Source of the DNA: Halospina sp040196175
GTDB taxonomy: Bacteria; Pseudomonadota; Gammaproteobacteria; Pseudomonadales; Oleiphilaceae
DNA: 64,000 nucleotides
Assembly (NCBI RefSeq): GCF_040196175.1
Contig: NZ_JBEFNF010000001.1
Location: 744,001-808,000 of the forward strand
Direction of reading: 5' to 3'
The notes beneath the pieces were generated by a model, which had not been told where the DNA came from, made no database searches, and saw nothing but the letters and a program-made list of their open reading frames with translations. Position numbers and translations under genes: made by a program. Shown one piece after another: positions 17,560 to 26,236 of the stretch; within the stretch, counting starts at the first letter, position 1; every line of letters begins with the position of its first letter.

Positions 17560-18050
17560 CTAATCACCGTGATGATGGTGGCCGTTATCCGCGGGTGTGT
17601 GATTGTTGGCAAGAAATACGCTTTCCACGAACAGGATAACGCCCATGGCCAGCGCCGCCACGCCAATAACAACACGGTCGGTGACGAGTTTAACCCAGAT
17701 AAACCCACCCAGCACGACAAGGTCAAGCAGGATCGCCGTTACCAGGATGGCGGGATTGGCTCTGACTTCCTGTTTCAGGTATCTCAATACCCCCCAGTGA
17801 ATGGCAATGTCCATGATCAGATAGAAGATGATCCCCAGGGCGGCGATCCGCGTGAGATCGAAGAAGGCCGTAAGGATCAGGCCCAGAACCATGGTATAGA
17901 CCAGCGTATGCTTTTGGATGTAACCCGGCATGCCGAAATGGCTGTGGGGCACCAGTTTCATCCGAGGTCAGGATAGGCAGCATACGGGATACGGCAAAAT
18001 ACTGGCAAAGATGCGGGCGCCAATTGTGCACCCATCGTTGACAGCTACCG
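17560..18050 (-). pseudogene. Decayed 3' end of an APC-family amino acid permease
   Basis: The last 133 codons (17961 to 17560) encode four hydrophobic segments and an H-H-H-H tail, resembling the C-terminal part of APC-superfamily amino acid permeases (motif K-H-T-L-V-Y-T, then F-F-D-L-T-R-I-A-A-L-G, then D-I-A-I-H-W-G-V-L-R). Upstream on the minus strand the homology-like text continues only if two single-base shifts are corrected: one near 17962-17965, just before the first ATG, and one near 17996-18000. With both corrected the reading is A-S-I-F-A-V-S-R-M-L-P-I-L-T leading into M-K-L-V-P-H. An in-frame TGA lies three codons before that ATG. Upstream of about 18050 nothing permease-like is left. 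The 133-codon frame could still be expressed as a short membrane protein, but no full transporter can be made. Confidence 0.6.
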
Positions 18051-18107
18051 GCGCCTCTTATTCTTCCGAGTTTAAAGAGGGTCTTTTTAGGCTTGGTGCC
18101 CAACTAC

Positions 18108-21100
18108 TTATGGATTTCCCTGGCCCGGTTTGATCAACTCAACAACCCGTTTCTCGATCTCGTCGGGTGTTACTGAGGCCTTGTTCACAACCGCCGCAAC
18201 GCGGGAGGCGATTGGGCGCGGCACTTCGTAGCCAGAAATAATCACGACCGGCACATCGGGTTGGGCGCGGTGGAGCGATTCCCACAATTCGATGCCGCTG
18301 CCATCGTCCAGTTTCAGATCCAGCAGGATCAAATCGTATGCGACCTGCCGCAAAAACTCGTGCGCCTCGCGCAGAGTGACGGCTCGCTCGACGTTGCTCC
18401 ATGGCGCGAGCTGAGCGGCGACGACCGTTGCCAGATCGTTATCATCCTCCACATGCAGGATGCGGGCTTTACCCGGGGACGGCATTGAATCGAGTTCGGC
18501 GCGAGGAAAACGGAACCAGAACCGTGACCCTTCGCCCTCACGGGACTCGAAGCCGATGACACCGCCCATTCGCTCGACCAGCTCCCGTGTTACCGCGAGA
18601 CCAAGGCCGGTTCCGCCCTTAGCGCGCGAATCTGAGGCATCTGCCTGGGCAAAGCGCTCGAAAATACGGCTTCGAAATGACGCAGGGATTCCGGGGCCCT
18701 GGTCAATGACACTGACCAGAGCCTGACCTTCTGAGCTGGACTCACAATGGATCGCAACTTCCGCGCCACGTGGCGAATGCTTGCAGGCGTTCGATATCAG
18801 ATTGGCCAATACCTGCTGGAGGCGGGGGGGATCGACCTGAATCCGGTCGTCTGATGAACCGGTGTGTTTGAGTGTCACCTCGTAGGGCTCAGCAAAGCTC
18901 TGCATCTGCTCAATGGCCTCATCGATCATGGCGGCGAGGTCTACATCTTCGTAGTTCAGGTCCATTTCCCCGGCGGCGAGTTTGTTCAGGTCGAGAAGGT
19001 CGTTGACCAGCTGGATCAGCCGCTGGCTGTTCTGCTCGGCGATCCGCAGCATATTGTTCATACGTTCGGGCACCTCGCCCACAGCTCCTCCGGTGATCAG
19101 CCGCAGCGAGCCCGATATTGAAGCCAGTGGCGTCCGCAGTTCGTGGCTTACGGTCGACACGAACTCGTCTTTCAGTTTTTCATTACGTTTGCTCTCGGTG
19201 AGATCCCGGGCCACCAGAACCCAGCCATGTAATGGATCATACTGGCCCCGCACGCGCGACAGGCTTAGCTCAAGGGAGGTCGGCGCTTTGCCAACTATAT
19301 CGAGGGAAGTTTCCCACCGTGCTACCAGTGATTCGTGCGTCTGCTCCTCGGATGGCTCGGTCTCTTCAGCGGCTAGCCTATCGGCCAGCTCTGGTAGTCG
19401 AGTGCTGAGACTTGAGCCGACGGCGTCGGTCGGTAGCTCAAAAAGCGCAGCGGCTGCCCGGTTGTGACTGATGATTGTGGTGTTCGAATCGAGCACGAGA
19501 ACAGCATCGACCAGGGAGTCGAAGAGCTGCTCCAGAAAGCGTCGGTTGGCCTCCAGTTCCTGGGTTGCGTGATGTTCGCTCGACACATCCTGAATCTGGG
19601 ATACAAAGTGCAGCGGCTCACCATTGTCGTCGGTGACCAGTCCTACTGACAGTAGCGCGTGCATAATGCTGCCATCCTGGCGGTAATACCGTTTTTTCAT
19701 CTGGTACTGATTGATCCGGCCGGCAAGCAGGTCGTTCAAAAGCGCCAGATCACTGTCAAGGTCATCGGGGTGGGTCAGGCTCTGGAAGTCGGTCGCGAGG
19801 AGTTCCTCCCGGGAGTAGCCGAAAAGACTGGGCAGAGCCTCATTGACATCAAGCCATTGCCCCTTGAGAGATACCAGTGCCATGCCCAGTGCTGCGGAGT
19901 TGAATGCTTCGCTGAAGCGCTCCTTTGCTAGACGGGCCTCTTTCTCTGCGCGCAGGCGCTCCGTGATGTCCACGGCCATACCGAGAAAGCCGCTGATTGT
20001 ACCGGCTTCGTCCCGCATTGCACTCACGGAAAGACGGATCTGGCGGTGTTCCCCATCCTTGCGCACGTAGGTCCAGGTTAATGTTTCGGGGAGGTCTCGA
20101 CGCGCCTTCTCGACGAGAGTGTCGAACCCGTTGACGCAGACCCCGAGTTCTTCTGACAGTCGCGCAGCTCGCTCTTCCACTTCTGGCGCCCAGTGGAATA
20201 TCGCGGGTGAGTGAATTCCCACAACTTCTTCAGCCGAATAGCCAAGAAGCGTCTCGGCTCCGGTATTAAAAAGCGTAATGATCCCTTCTGTATTGGTTGC
20301 GATGATGGCAACCCCGACAGATGAGTCGATTGCGGACTGCAGGTAGGCGCGTGTTTCGTTCAGTTCACTATAGGCGTAGCGCAGGGACGTTATATCGCTC
20401 ATGGTGACGACGGCGCCGAGCAGCCGGCCGTCACTGTCCTCGAGGCGTTCGCCATTACAAAGCACAACCCGGGACGCCTGGTCGTGTGTTTGAATCACAA
20501 TTTCGGCGTTGCGCACCCGCTCACCACGCCAAGCGCGCGATAGGGGGGTATGCGCTGTCGCCAATGGTGTTTTGCCATCTGGTTCGTAAAGGCCAAAATG
20601 ATCTGCCCATTGTTCCGGAGGCAGGGCGCGAGGGTCGACACCATGCCATTCACGCGCTTTACGGTTGAACTGGGCCAGCTTGCCCTCACTATCGCAGGAG
20701 ACCGTGGCGTCCGGCATCGACTCAAGCAGTACGGCAAGCGTTCTAGCGTCGATATCAGCTTGCCTCTGCCGGGCCCAGTCTTCAAGACGTTTGACGGTTA
20801 ACCGTGCAAGGCGTTCAAGGCTTTCTCGTTGCCCCTCCCTAAGTCTGTCTCGGGGACGGGTGTCGATGACGCAGAGCGTTCCGTAGGCGTGCCCGGGCTC
20901 GCCCACCAGCGGTGTGCCAGCGTAATAGCGAATGCCCGGAGGGCCGGTAACAAGCGGATTGTCGGCAAAGCGGTCATCATCCAGTGTATCGCACACCTCC
21001 AGAATGTCGGCGCCGTGAATGGCGTGAGCACAGAAGGACTCATCACGCCCCGTTTGCTGGGCCTCCAGGCCGCAGGTGGCCTTAAACCATTGCCGATCTG

Positions 21101-21275
21101 AATCCACCAGAGAAATCAATGCAATCGGTCTGTCACAAAGCTGGGCTGCGATATACGCGAGGTCGTCGAACTGGTCGTCCGGTGGACTATCCAGAATATC
21201 AAGTCTGGTCAGTGACAGCAGTCGGGCCTGCTCGTCCTGGGGCAGTGGTGCCGGTTGAAAGCGTTTCCCGGTCAT
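18108..21275 (-). CDS. Hybrid sensor histidine kinase (GAF, four PAS, HisKA, HATPase, REC)
   Basis: 1055 residues without membrane segments, so a cytoplasmic sensor. Order: N-terminal GAF (about 20-170, with the D-E-S-F-C-A-H-A-I motif of small GAF sensors); PAS 1 (about 180-300); PAS 2 (about 310-440, N-T-E-G-I-I-T-L-F-N); PAS 3 (about 455-580); PAS 4 (about 590-700); HisKA with the phosphorylated His in S-H-E-L-R-T-P-L (about 720); HATPase with N-A-C-K-H-S and G-T-G-L-G-L-A; C-terminal receiver (about 940-1055) with the acceptor Asp in L-I-L-L-D-L-K-L-D-D-G. The receiver is followed by no output domain and no response regulator gene is adjacent, so it is probably an orphan whose partner lies elsewhere. 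Signal unknown; PAS 2 and 3 have PAC-type extensions. Confidence 0.92.
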   Translation of the reverse strand: MTGKRFQPAPLPQDEQARLLSLTRLDILDSPPDDQFDDLAYIAAQLCDRPIALISLVDSDRQWFKATCGLEAQQTGRDESFCAHAIHGADILEVCDTLDDDRFADNPLVTGPPGIRYYAGTPLVGEPGHAYGTLCVIDTRPRDRLREGQRESLERLARLTVKRLEDWARQRQADIDARTLAVLLESMPDATVSCDSEGKLAQFNRKAREWHGVDPRALPPEQWADHFGLYEPDGKTPLATAHTPLSRAWRGERVRNAEIVIQTHDQASRVVLCNGERLEDSDGRLLGAVVTMSDITSLRYAYSELNETRAYLQSAIDSSVGVAIIATNTEGIITLFNTGAETLLGYSAEEVVGIHSPAIFHWAPEVEERAARLSEELGVCVNGFDTLVEKARRDLPETLTWTYVRKDGEHRQIRLSVSAMRDEAGTISGFLGMAVDITERLRAEKEARLAKERFSEAFNSAALGMALVSLKGQWLDVNEALPSLFGYSREELLATDFQSLTHPDDLDSDLALLNDLLAGRINQYQMKKRYYRQDGSIMHALLSVGLVTDDNGEPLHFVSQIQDVSSEHHATQELEANRRFLEQLFDSLVDAVLVLDSNTTIISHNRAAAALFELPTDAVGSSLSTRLPELADRLAAEETEPSEEQTHESLVARWETSLDIVGKAPTSLELSLSRVRGQYDPLHGWVLVARDLTESKRNEKLKDEFVSTVSHELRTPLASISGSLRLITGGAVGEVPERMNNMLRIAEQNSQRLIQLVNDLLDLNKLAAGEMDLNYEDVDLAAMIDEAIEQMQSFAEPYEVTLKHTGSSDDRIQVDPPRLQQVLANLISNACKHSPRGAEVAIHCESSSEGQALVSVIDQGPGIPASFRSRIFERFAQADASDSRAKGGTGLGLAVTRELVERMGGVIGFESREGEGSRFWFRFPRAELDSMPSPGKARILHVEDDNDLATVVAAQLAPWSNVERAVTLREAHEFLRQVAYDLILLDLKLDDGSGIELWESLHRAQPDVPVVIISGYEVPRPIASRVAAVVNKASVTPDEIEKRVVELIKPGQGNP

Positions 21276-21440
21276 AAAGTTGACTAGATCCTTGTGCTGG
21301 TAGACCGATCACCTAGTCAGTCTTGTATCGATTGTGGCTGACCGGTCGGGGCTTTGCCACCTGGGGTGCTCTTTTCGCTGCCATGTGGCTGGTAAGCGCG
21401 AGGACCCGGGCCGAGACTGAGAGGGTTGTTTTGCAAGCCG

Positions 21441-21458
21441 TCAGTTTCGTGTCAGCTT
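21441..21458 (+). promoter_or_regulatory. Putative CopR-type operator upstream of copA (copy 1)
   Basis: The 18-base box TCAGTTTC-GT-GTCAGCTT contains two direct half-sites (TCAGTTT and TCAGCTT) spaced 11 bp apart, the spacing used by OmpR/PhoB-family regulators binding as tandem dimers. An almost identical box (16 of 18 bases) lies at 26138-26155 before the Met-rich gene. It sits 71 bases before the copA ATG. A cognate regulator is encoded at 24123. Confidence 0.6.
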
Positions 21459-21528
21459 ATTGTGCCAAGCTCATGGTTCCATTCGAATCGGCAAGTCCCG
21501 ATGATCCGGAGATCGGGGGAGTTTGAGC

Positions 21529-23313
21529 ATGAGCAACCACCAGCAACCACGACCACTGTCGCGCCGGGATATTCTCAGAACGGGTTCCACCATGGGCCTA
21601 TTGCTTGGGCTGGGCAGCCTTTTGCCCGGCTATGCCTTCGGCCTGACCGGTAACCAGGAACTCACGCGTCGAACCGAGGGCAACTCGGACATCTACGAGC
21701 TGACCATTGACCGCACGCCCCTGACAATCGACGGGCGCAGGAGCGTCCAGCCGATCACGCTTAACGGCTCACTGCCGGCTCCGTTGATCCGTCTGCGTGA
21801 GGGGCGTGAGGCTGTTCTGCGGGTTACCAATAAGCTTGATGACTACACGTCCATCCATTGGCACGGCATCCTTCTGCCATTCGATATGGACGGCGTGCCG
21901 GGGGTCAGCTTCCCGGGGATCGCGCCGGGTGAAACTTTCGAATACCGCTATCCGGTCCGCCAGAGTGGCACCTACTGGTATCACAGCCATTCCGGGCTCC
22001 AGGAGCAACTGGGCCACTATGGGCCCCTGATTGTGGATCCGGCGGAACCCGAGCCGTTCGAGTACGACCGCGAGCATGTGATCGTGCTTTCCGACTGGAC
22101 CTTCAGTGACCCAGCCGAGGTGATGCGCAACCTCAAGGTGGCCGAGGGGTATTATAACTACAACAAGCGGACGGTGGCCGACTTCTTTGAGGATGTGGCC
22201 AACCTCGGATGGAGTGGCGCCTGGGAGAAGGCCGGTATTTGGGGCGAGATGCGCATGACGCCGAGGGACATCCTGGATGTCACCGGTTCCGAGTACACCT
22301 ACCTGATGAATGGCATGTCGCCCGATGACAACTGGACCGGTGTCTTCAAGCCGGGCGAGAAAGTGCGCCTGCGCGTGATCAATGCCTCGGCCATGTCCAT
22401 CTTCGATGTCCGCATCCCGGGATTGGCGATGACCGTGGTCGAGGCCGACGGTCAGAAGGTCGAGCCGGTGGAGACCGATGAGTTCCGCATCGGGGTGGCC
22501 GAGACCTACGACGTTATCGTGGAGCCGCAGGACGAGGCCTATACCCTGTTCGCGCAGTCCCAGGACCGTTCCGGGTTTACCCGTGGCACCCTGGCTGTAC
22601 GCGACGGTATGGAAGCGTCCGTTCCGGAGCTTTATCCGCGCACTGAGCGGGGCATGGCAGCCATGGGCATGGCCGGTGATGGCGGCATGGAGCATGGTTC
22701 CATGGAGGGGATGAACGCCATGCACGAGGACGGTGGCAGCATGGACGGCCCCATGCACGACAATGGGGGACAGCCCCCGGTGGCGGACCGCCAGATTTCG
22801 CACGGACCGGACAACCACGGCGCCGGCGCCGCCATGGTTGCGATGAATCCAAGACCAAGACTCGACGAACCCGGTGTCGGCTTCGAGCATGTTGACCACC
22901 GGGTACTGACCTACGACCAGCTCCGGGGGCTGCACGCCTGGCCGGATGAGCGCGAACCCCAGCGGGAGGTGGAGCTGCACCTGACCGGCAACATGGAGCG
23001 CTACATGTGGTCCTTTGACGGGGAGAAGTTCTCTGAAGTGGATGGCTCCATGCCTTTCGGTCATGGCGAGCGCCTGCGCCTGATCCTGGTCAACGACACC
23101 ATGATGGATCATCCCATCCATCTCCATGGCATGTGGATGGAACTGGAGACTGGTAACGATGGTTACCGACCCCGCAAGCACACCCTGCTGGTCAAACCGG
23201 GGGAAATGATCTCGGCACAGATTACGCCGGAGCATGAGGGTGACTGGGCCTTCCACTGCCACCTTCTCTACCACATGAAGGCGGGCATGTTCCGCGTGGT
23301 GTCCGTCCAATGA
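21529..23313 (+). CDS. copA: Periplasmic multicopper oxidase, copper resistance protein A
   Basis: 594 residues from ATG 21529; an in-frame TTG six bases upstream is less likely given the GGGGGA element at 21515. A twin-arginine signal (S-R-R-D-I-L at residues 11-16 and a hydrophobic core) exports the folded copper enzyme. Three cupredoxin domains: trinuclear-site histidines in H-W-H-G and Y-H-S-H in domain 1, then H-P-I-H-L-H-G-M and H-C-H-L-L-Y-H-M-K-A-G-M at the C-terminus, giving the full type 1, 2 and 3 copper ligands. Residues about 370-430 are a Met/His/Gly-rich insert (M-x-x-M and H-x-M patterns) typical of CopA/PcoA, which oxidises or sequesters Cu(I). First gene of the copper block, followed immediately by copB. 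Not to be confused with the P-type ATPase also called CopA. Confidence 0.95.
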   Translation: MSNHQQPRPLSRRDILRTGSTMGLLLGLGSLLPGYAFGLTGNQELTRRTEGNSDIYELTIDRTPLTIDGRRSVQPITLNGSLPAPLIRLREGREAVLRVTNKLDDYTSIHWHGILLPFDMDGVPGVSFPGIAPGETFEYRYPVRQSGTYWYHSHSGLQEQLGHYGPLIVDPAEPEPFEYDREHVIVLSDWTFSDPAEVMRNLKVAEGYYNYNKRTVADFFEDVANLGWSGAWEKAGIWGEMRMTPRDILDVTGSEYTYLMNGMSPDDNWTGVFKPGEKVRLRVINASAMSIFDVRIPGLAMTVVEADGQKVEPVETDEFRIGVAETYDVIVEPQDEAYTLFAQSQDRSGFTRGTLAVRDGMEASVPELYPRTERGMAAMGMAGDGGMEHGSMEGMNAMHEDGGSMDGPMHDNGGQPPVADRQISHGPDNHGAGAAMVAMNPRPRLDEPGVGFEHVDHRVLTYDQLRGLHAWPDEREPQREVELHLTGNMERYMWSFDGEKFSEVDGSMPFGHGERLRLILVNDTMMDHPIHLHGMWMELETGNDGYRPRKHTLLVKPGEMISAQITPEHEGDWAFHCHLLYHMKAGMFRVVSVQ

Positions 23314-23336
23314 GTGCAGAGAACAGGAGTAACAAA

Positions 23337-24113
23337 ATGGCTGTCACACACGGTCGTTGCGCGGCCCTGATAGTCCTGGGGCTGATAGTGCCGGCTGCCG
23401 GTACCTTCGCACAGGGCGTTGGCCCCCAGGCGAAACCGGGCTGGTCGCTTCCGGTGCATGACGATGTCACCCATAGCCAGCTTCTGATGGATCGCTTTGA
23501 GTACCAGGACGGCGATGACGAGGACGTCTTTGCCTGGGAGGGCCAGGCCTGGTGGGGTGGGGATACCCATCGTCTGGTAGTCGACTCCGAGGGTGAGGCC
23601 CTGGTTTCCGGGGGTGATGGCGGTGAAGTGGAAAGCTTTGATGTCCAGTACGGCTACGGGTTCAGTGCCTACTGGCAGGCCAAGACCGGGGTTGGATATC
23701 AGACCACCTTCGGTCCCGGTCCGGACAGGGACCGGGCTTCCGCCGTCGTCGGCGTTCAGGGGCTGGCCCCTTACTGGTTTGAGGTGGACACCGGCCTGCG
23801 CGTCAGTGAGGATGGTGATGCGGTCGCCGAATTCGAGGGCGAATACGACTGGCTGTTCACCCAGCGAATGATCCTTCAGGGCCGGGCGGAAACCAGCTAT
23901 GCCTTCAACGAGGTCCGTGAATTCGGTGTTGGTGAAGGCGTTAATGGCCTCACCCTCGGACTGCGTCTGCGCTATGAACTGTTCCGTGAGTTCGCGCCCT
24001 ATGTCGGCGTACGCTGGCAGGACCAGTACGGGGATACGGCGGATCTGACCCGTGCCGAAGGCGAGGACACGGAAAAGACATCACTGGTTGCCGGCGTGCG
24101 CTGGTGGTTCTGA
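23337..24113 (+). CDS. copB: Outer-membrane copper resistance protein CopB
   Basis: 258 residues from ATG 23337, preceded by AGGAG at seven bases; the frame also opens at 23310, overlapping copA by four bases, but the internal start gives a clean Sec signal peptide ending T-F-A-Q. The mature protein is rich in alternating beta-strand patterns with aromatic residues, consistent with the CopB/PcoB barrel (Q-Y-G-Y-G-F-S-A-Y-W-Q-A-K-T-G-V region, then the C-terminal V-A-G-V-R-W-W-F). The Met/His-rich N-terminal segment common in Pseudomonas CopB is absent: the mature chain starts directly at the barrel. It probably works with CopA in copper sequestration at the envelope. Confidence 0.9.
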   Translation: MAVTHGRCAALIVLGLIVPAAGTFAQGVGPQAKPGWSLPVHDDVTHSQLLMDRFEYQDGDDEDVFAWEGQAWWGGDTHRLVVDSEGEALVSGGDGGEVESFDVQYGYGFSAYWQAKTGVGYQTTFGPGPDRDRASAVVGVQGLAPYWFEVDTGLRVSEDGDAVAEFEGEYDWLFTQRMILQGRAETSYAFNEVREFGVGEGVNGLTLGLRLRYELFREFAPYVGVRWQDQYGDTADLTRAEGEDTEKTSLVAGVRWWF

Positions 24114-24122
24114 AGGAATGCA

Positions 24123-24788
24123 ATGAGACTGCTGCTGGTTGAAGACGACAGCCTGCTTGCCGAGAGCCTGCAACGACAGCTCTCCTCGGCAGGCTTCAGT
24201 GTGGATGCAATTGCTACGGCGTCAGGCGCGGACCAGCTTGGCAGGCAGGAAGACTATCGCGTTGTGGTGCTGGATCTGGGCCTTCCCGACGGCAACGGTC
24301 TGGAGGTGCTCAGGGGGTGGCGAGCACGCGGTCTTACAATGCCGGTTGTGATCCTCACCGCCCGCAGTGACTGGCAGGATAAGGTGAGTGGCCTCAAGGC
24401 GGGCGCCGATGATTATCTGGCCAAACCCTTCCAGACCGAAGAACTGCTGGCGCGTCTTGATGCCCTGATCCGTCGCAGCGAAGGGCGGGTTGATTCGATG
24501 CTCTGCGCCGGCCGCTTCAAACTGGATGAAAACCGTCAGGTCCTGGCAACCCCGGATGGCGAGGAACATCCGCTTACCGGCACTGAGTTCCGCCTGCTGC
24601 GCTGTCTGATGAGTCGGCCGGGGCAGCTGTTTTCCAAGGAACGGCTTCTGGAGCAGGTCTATAACCTGGATGAAAGCCCGACCCACAACGCGATTGAGGC
24701 GTATATCCGCCGGCTCCGGAAGCTGGCCGGGAAAGACGCCATTGTGACGCGTCGGGGGCAGGGGTATATGTTCAATGCCTTGGATTGA
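24123..24788 (+). CDS. copR: OmpR-family response regulator of the copper locus (CopR-like)
   Basis: 221 residues. Receiver domain 1-115 with acidic pair E7-D8-D9, phosphoacceptor Asp51 (V-V-V-L-D-L-G-L-P-D-G), Thr in I-L-T-A-R and Lys in Y-L-A-K-P-F. Winged-helix DNA-binding domain about 125-220 (L-T-G-T-E-F-R-L-L, then A-I-E-A-Y-I-R-R-L-R-K). It is of the PhoP/QseB-like subgroup rather than the CusR subgroup. Position between copB and a sensor kinase gene, with which it overlaps by 14 bp, suggests regulation of the copper genes; the shared boxes at 21441 and 26138 are candidate targets. The functional assignment is from context. Confidence 0.85.
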   Translation: MRLLLVEDDSLLAESLQRQLSSAGFSVDAIATASGADQLGRQEDYRVVVLDLGLPDGNGLEVLRGWRARGLTMPVVILTARSDWQDKVSGLKAGADDYLAKPFQTEELLARLDALIRRSEGRVDSMLCAGRFKLDENRQVLATPDGEEHPLTGTEFRLLRCLMSRPGQLFSKERLLEQVYNLDESPTHNAIEAYIRRLRKLAGKDAIVTRRGQGYMFNALD

Positions 24789-26115
24789 CCTCAACCGCTC
24801 CATCCGGCGCGCGCTGCTGATTGTGCTGCTTCCCGCTTCCATTGCCCTGATGGGCGCTGCCTGGGTTATTCATGGAGCACTGCTTGAGCGTATGGCGCGC
24901 AGTTTTGTGGAGGACCGTCTCAGGGAAGAGGTCAGTTTTCTCAAACATCGCATCAATCAAGCCGACGGCAGCATTAATGCGCTGAGCACCGGGGATTATT
25001 TCGAGGCAGTCTTTCATCACGCTTTTGCCGTCCGCGTGGGATCCCAGCGCTACTTCAGCCTCGCCCGCTGGAAACCGTTACTAGCGCCACTGTTGGAAGA
25101 GAACGGCACGGGATTTATCCGGCGGACGGATTCTGACGGGGCGATTTCTGATTACTTTGCCTACCGAGAAAACTTCAAGCTGGGTGAACGGGAAGTAGTT
25201 ATTGTCGTTGCTGAAGACCTTTCCCGGATTGATGCCAGTCAGCGCGAGCTGCATATCTGGACGGCGGTGGTTTCCGCGGTGCTTCTGGGCCTGCTTGTTC
25301 TGGTGATCTGGATGGCCATTCGGCTGTCTCTGGCGTCTGTGACGAATTTGCAGACGGCATTGAAGCAATTGCAGCAGGGCGAGCGGGAACGCCTGGATAG
25401 CGACACGCCCGAAGAGTTCCGGCCGCTTGTTCATCAGTTGAATCAGCTGCTGGACACGCTTGACCAGCGCCTGGCCCGCTCGCGGGAGGCGCTGGCGAAC
25501 CTGTCTCACAGTGTTAAGACGCCGATCACGGCGGTACGGCAGGTGCTTGAAGAGCGCGACCAGCATCTGGACTGGGGCACGCGCCAGCAATTGGCCCAAC
25601 GCCTTTCGGATATCGATGGTCAACTCGAAAACGAAATGCGTCGCAGCCGCTTTGCCGGCGCCCAGGCCGGTAAGGGCGCAGCGCCCGTGACTCAGGCACG
25701 GGAGCTGATCTGGATGCTCGGACGACTCTATCTGGACAAAGATTTTGAGCTCGAAACCGCTCTGGCGGACGAACGCCGCTGGCCCATCGAGGAATACGAC
25801 CTTAATGAGGTCCTGGGAAACATCCTGGATAACGCCGGGAAATGGGGAGCGTCGAGGGTGGTTCTGTCGTTGCGTGAAGATAAAGCGGGCCTGGTCATGG
25901 AGGTCAGTGATGATGGCCCAGGTGTCACGCGGGAACGACTGTCGACACTCGGGACCCGTGGCCAGCGTCTGGATGAGCAGGCTCCCGGGCACGGGTTGGG
26001 GCTGGCTATTGTCCGTGATGTGGTCCGGCGCTACGGCGGATGGGTGGTTTTTGATTGCAGTGAAAGCGGAGGGCTCCAGGTTCGGATCGTATTGCCGGAC
26101 CGGGTTTCCTTGTAA
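24775..26115 (+). CDS. copS: Sensor histidine kinase partner of the copper regulator (CopS-like)
   Basis: 446 residues: TM1 about 13-34, a periplasmic sensor of about 125 residues, TM2 about 162-184, HAMP-like linker, HisKA with His245 in L-S-H-S-V-K-T-P-I-T, and HATPase with the G2 box G-H-G-L-G-L-A-I-V. The periplasmic part contains H-H (81-82) and several Met/His/Glu residues that could bind metal, but no Met-x-x-Met cluster. The H-S-V-K-T-P motif places it with PhoQ-type kinases, not the CusS group. The start ATG lies within the end of the regulator gene (14-bp overlap), so the pair is translationally coupled. Confidence 0.85.
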   Translation: MPWIDLNRSIRRALLIVLLPASIALMGAAWVIHGALLERMARSFVEDRLREEVSFLKHRINQADGSINALSTGDYFEAVFHHAFAVRVGSQRYFSLARWKPLLAPLLEENGTGFIRRTDSDGAISDYFAYRENFKLGEREVVIVVAEDLSRIDASQRELHIWTAVVSAVLLGLLVLVIWMAIRLSLASVTNLQTALKQLQQGERERLDSDTPEEFRPLVHQLNQLLDTLDQRLARSREALANLSHSVKTPITAVRQVLEERDQHLDWGTRQQLAQRLSDIDGQLENEMRRSRFAGAQAGKGAAPVTQARELIWMLGRLYLDKDFELETALADERRWPIEEYDLNEVLGNILDNAGKWGASRVVLSLREDKAGLVMEVSDDGPGVTRERLSTLGTRGQRLDEQAPGHGLGLAIVRDVVRRYGGWVVFDCSESGGLQVRIVLPDRVSL

Positions 26116-26137
26116 AACCACTAAATTTCGCCGGTAA

Positions 26138-26155
26138 TCAGTTTCAGGTCAGCTT
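26138..26155 (+). promoter_or_regulatory. Putative CopR-type operator upstream of the Met-rich gene (copy 2)
   Basis: TCAGTTTC-AG-GTCAGCTT, identical to the copA box at 16 of 18 bases, the two differences being the central pair. The half-sites TCAGTTT and TCAGCTT are again 11 bp apart. The box ends 81 bases before the ATG at 26237. It implies a second transcription unit controlled together with copA. Confidence 0.6.
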
Positions 26156-26236
26156 TATATGGTGTGATGGGGATCATCGGGGTTGGGTAGCTGGCTCCGG
26201 TGCGACAATTAAGCAATGAAAAGAGAGGGTAAGGGA

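Noticed and set aside
16980..18050. tRNA-Leu with a broken gene nearby considered as an integration site of a genomic island.
   Set aside because: No integrase, no duplicated tRNA 3' end and no direct repeat was found in the following sequence.
21769..23310. 513-codon open frame on the minus strand opposite copA.
   Set aside because: The plus-strand multicopper oxidase has all copper ligands; the antisense product is His-rich only because it mirrors Met/His codons.
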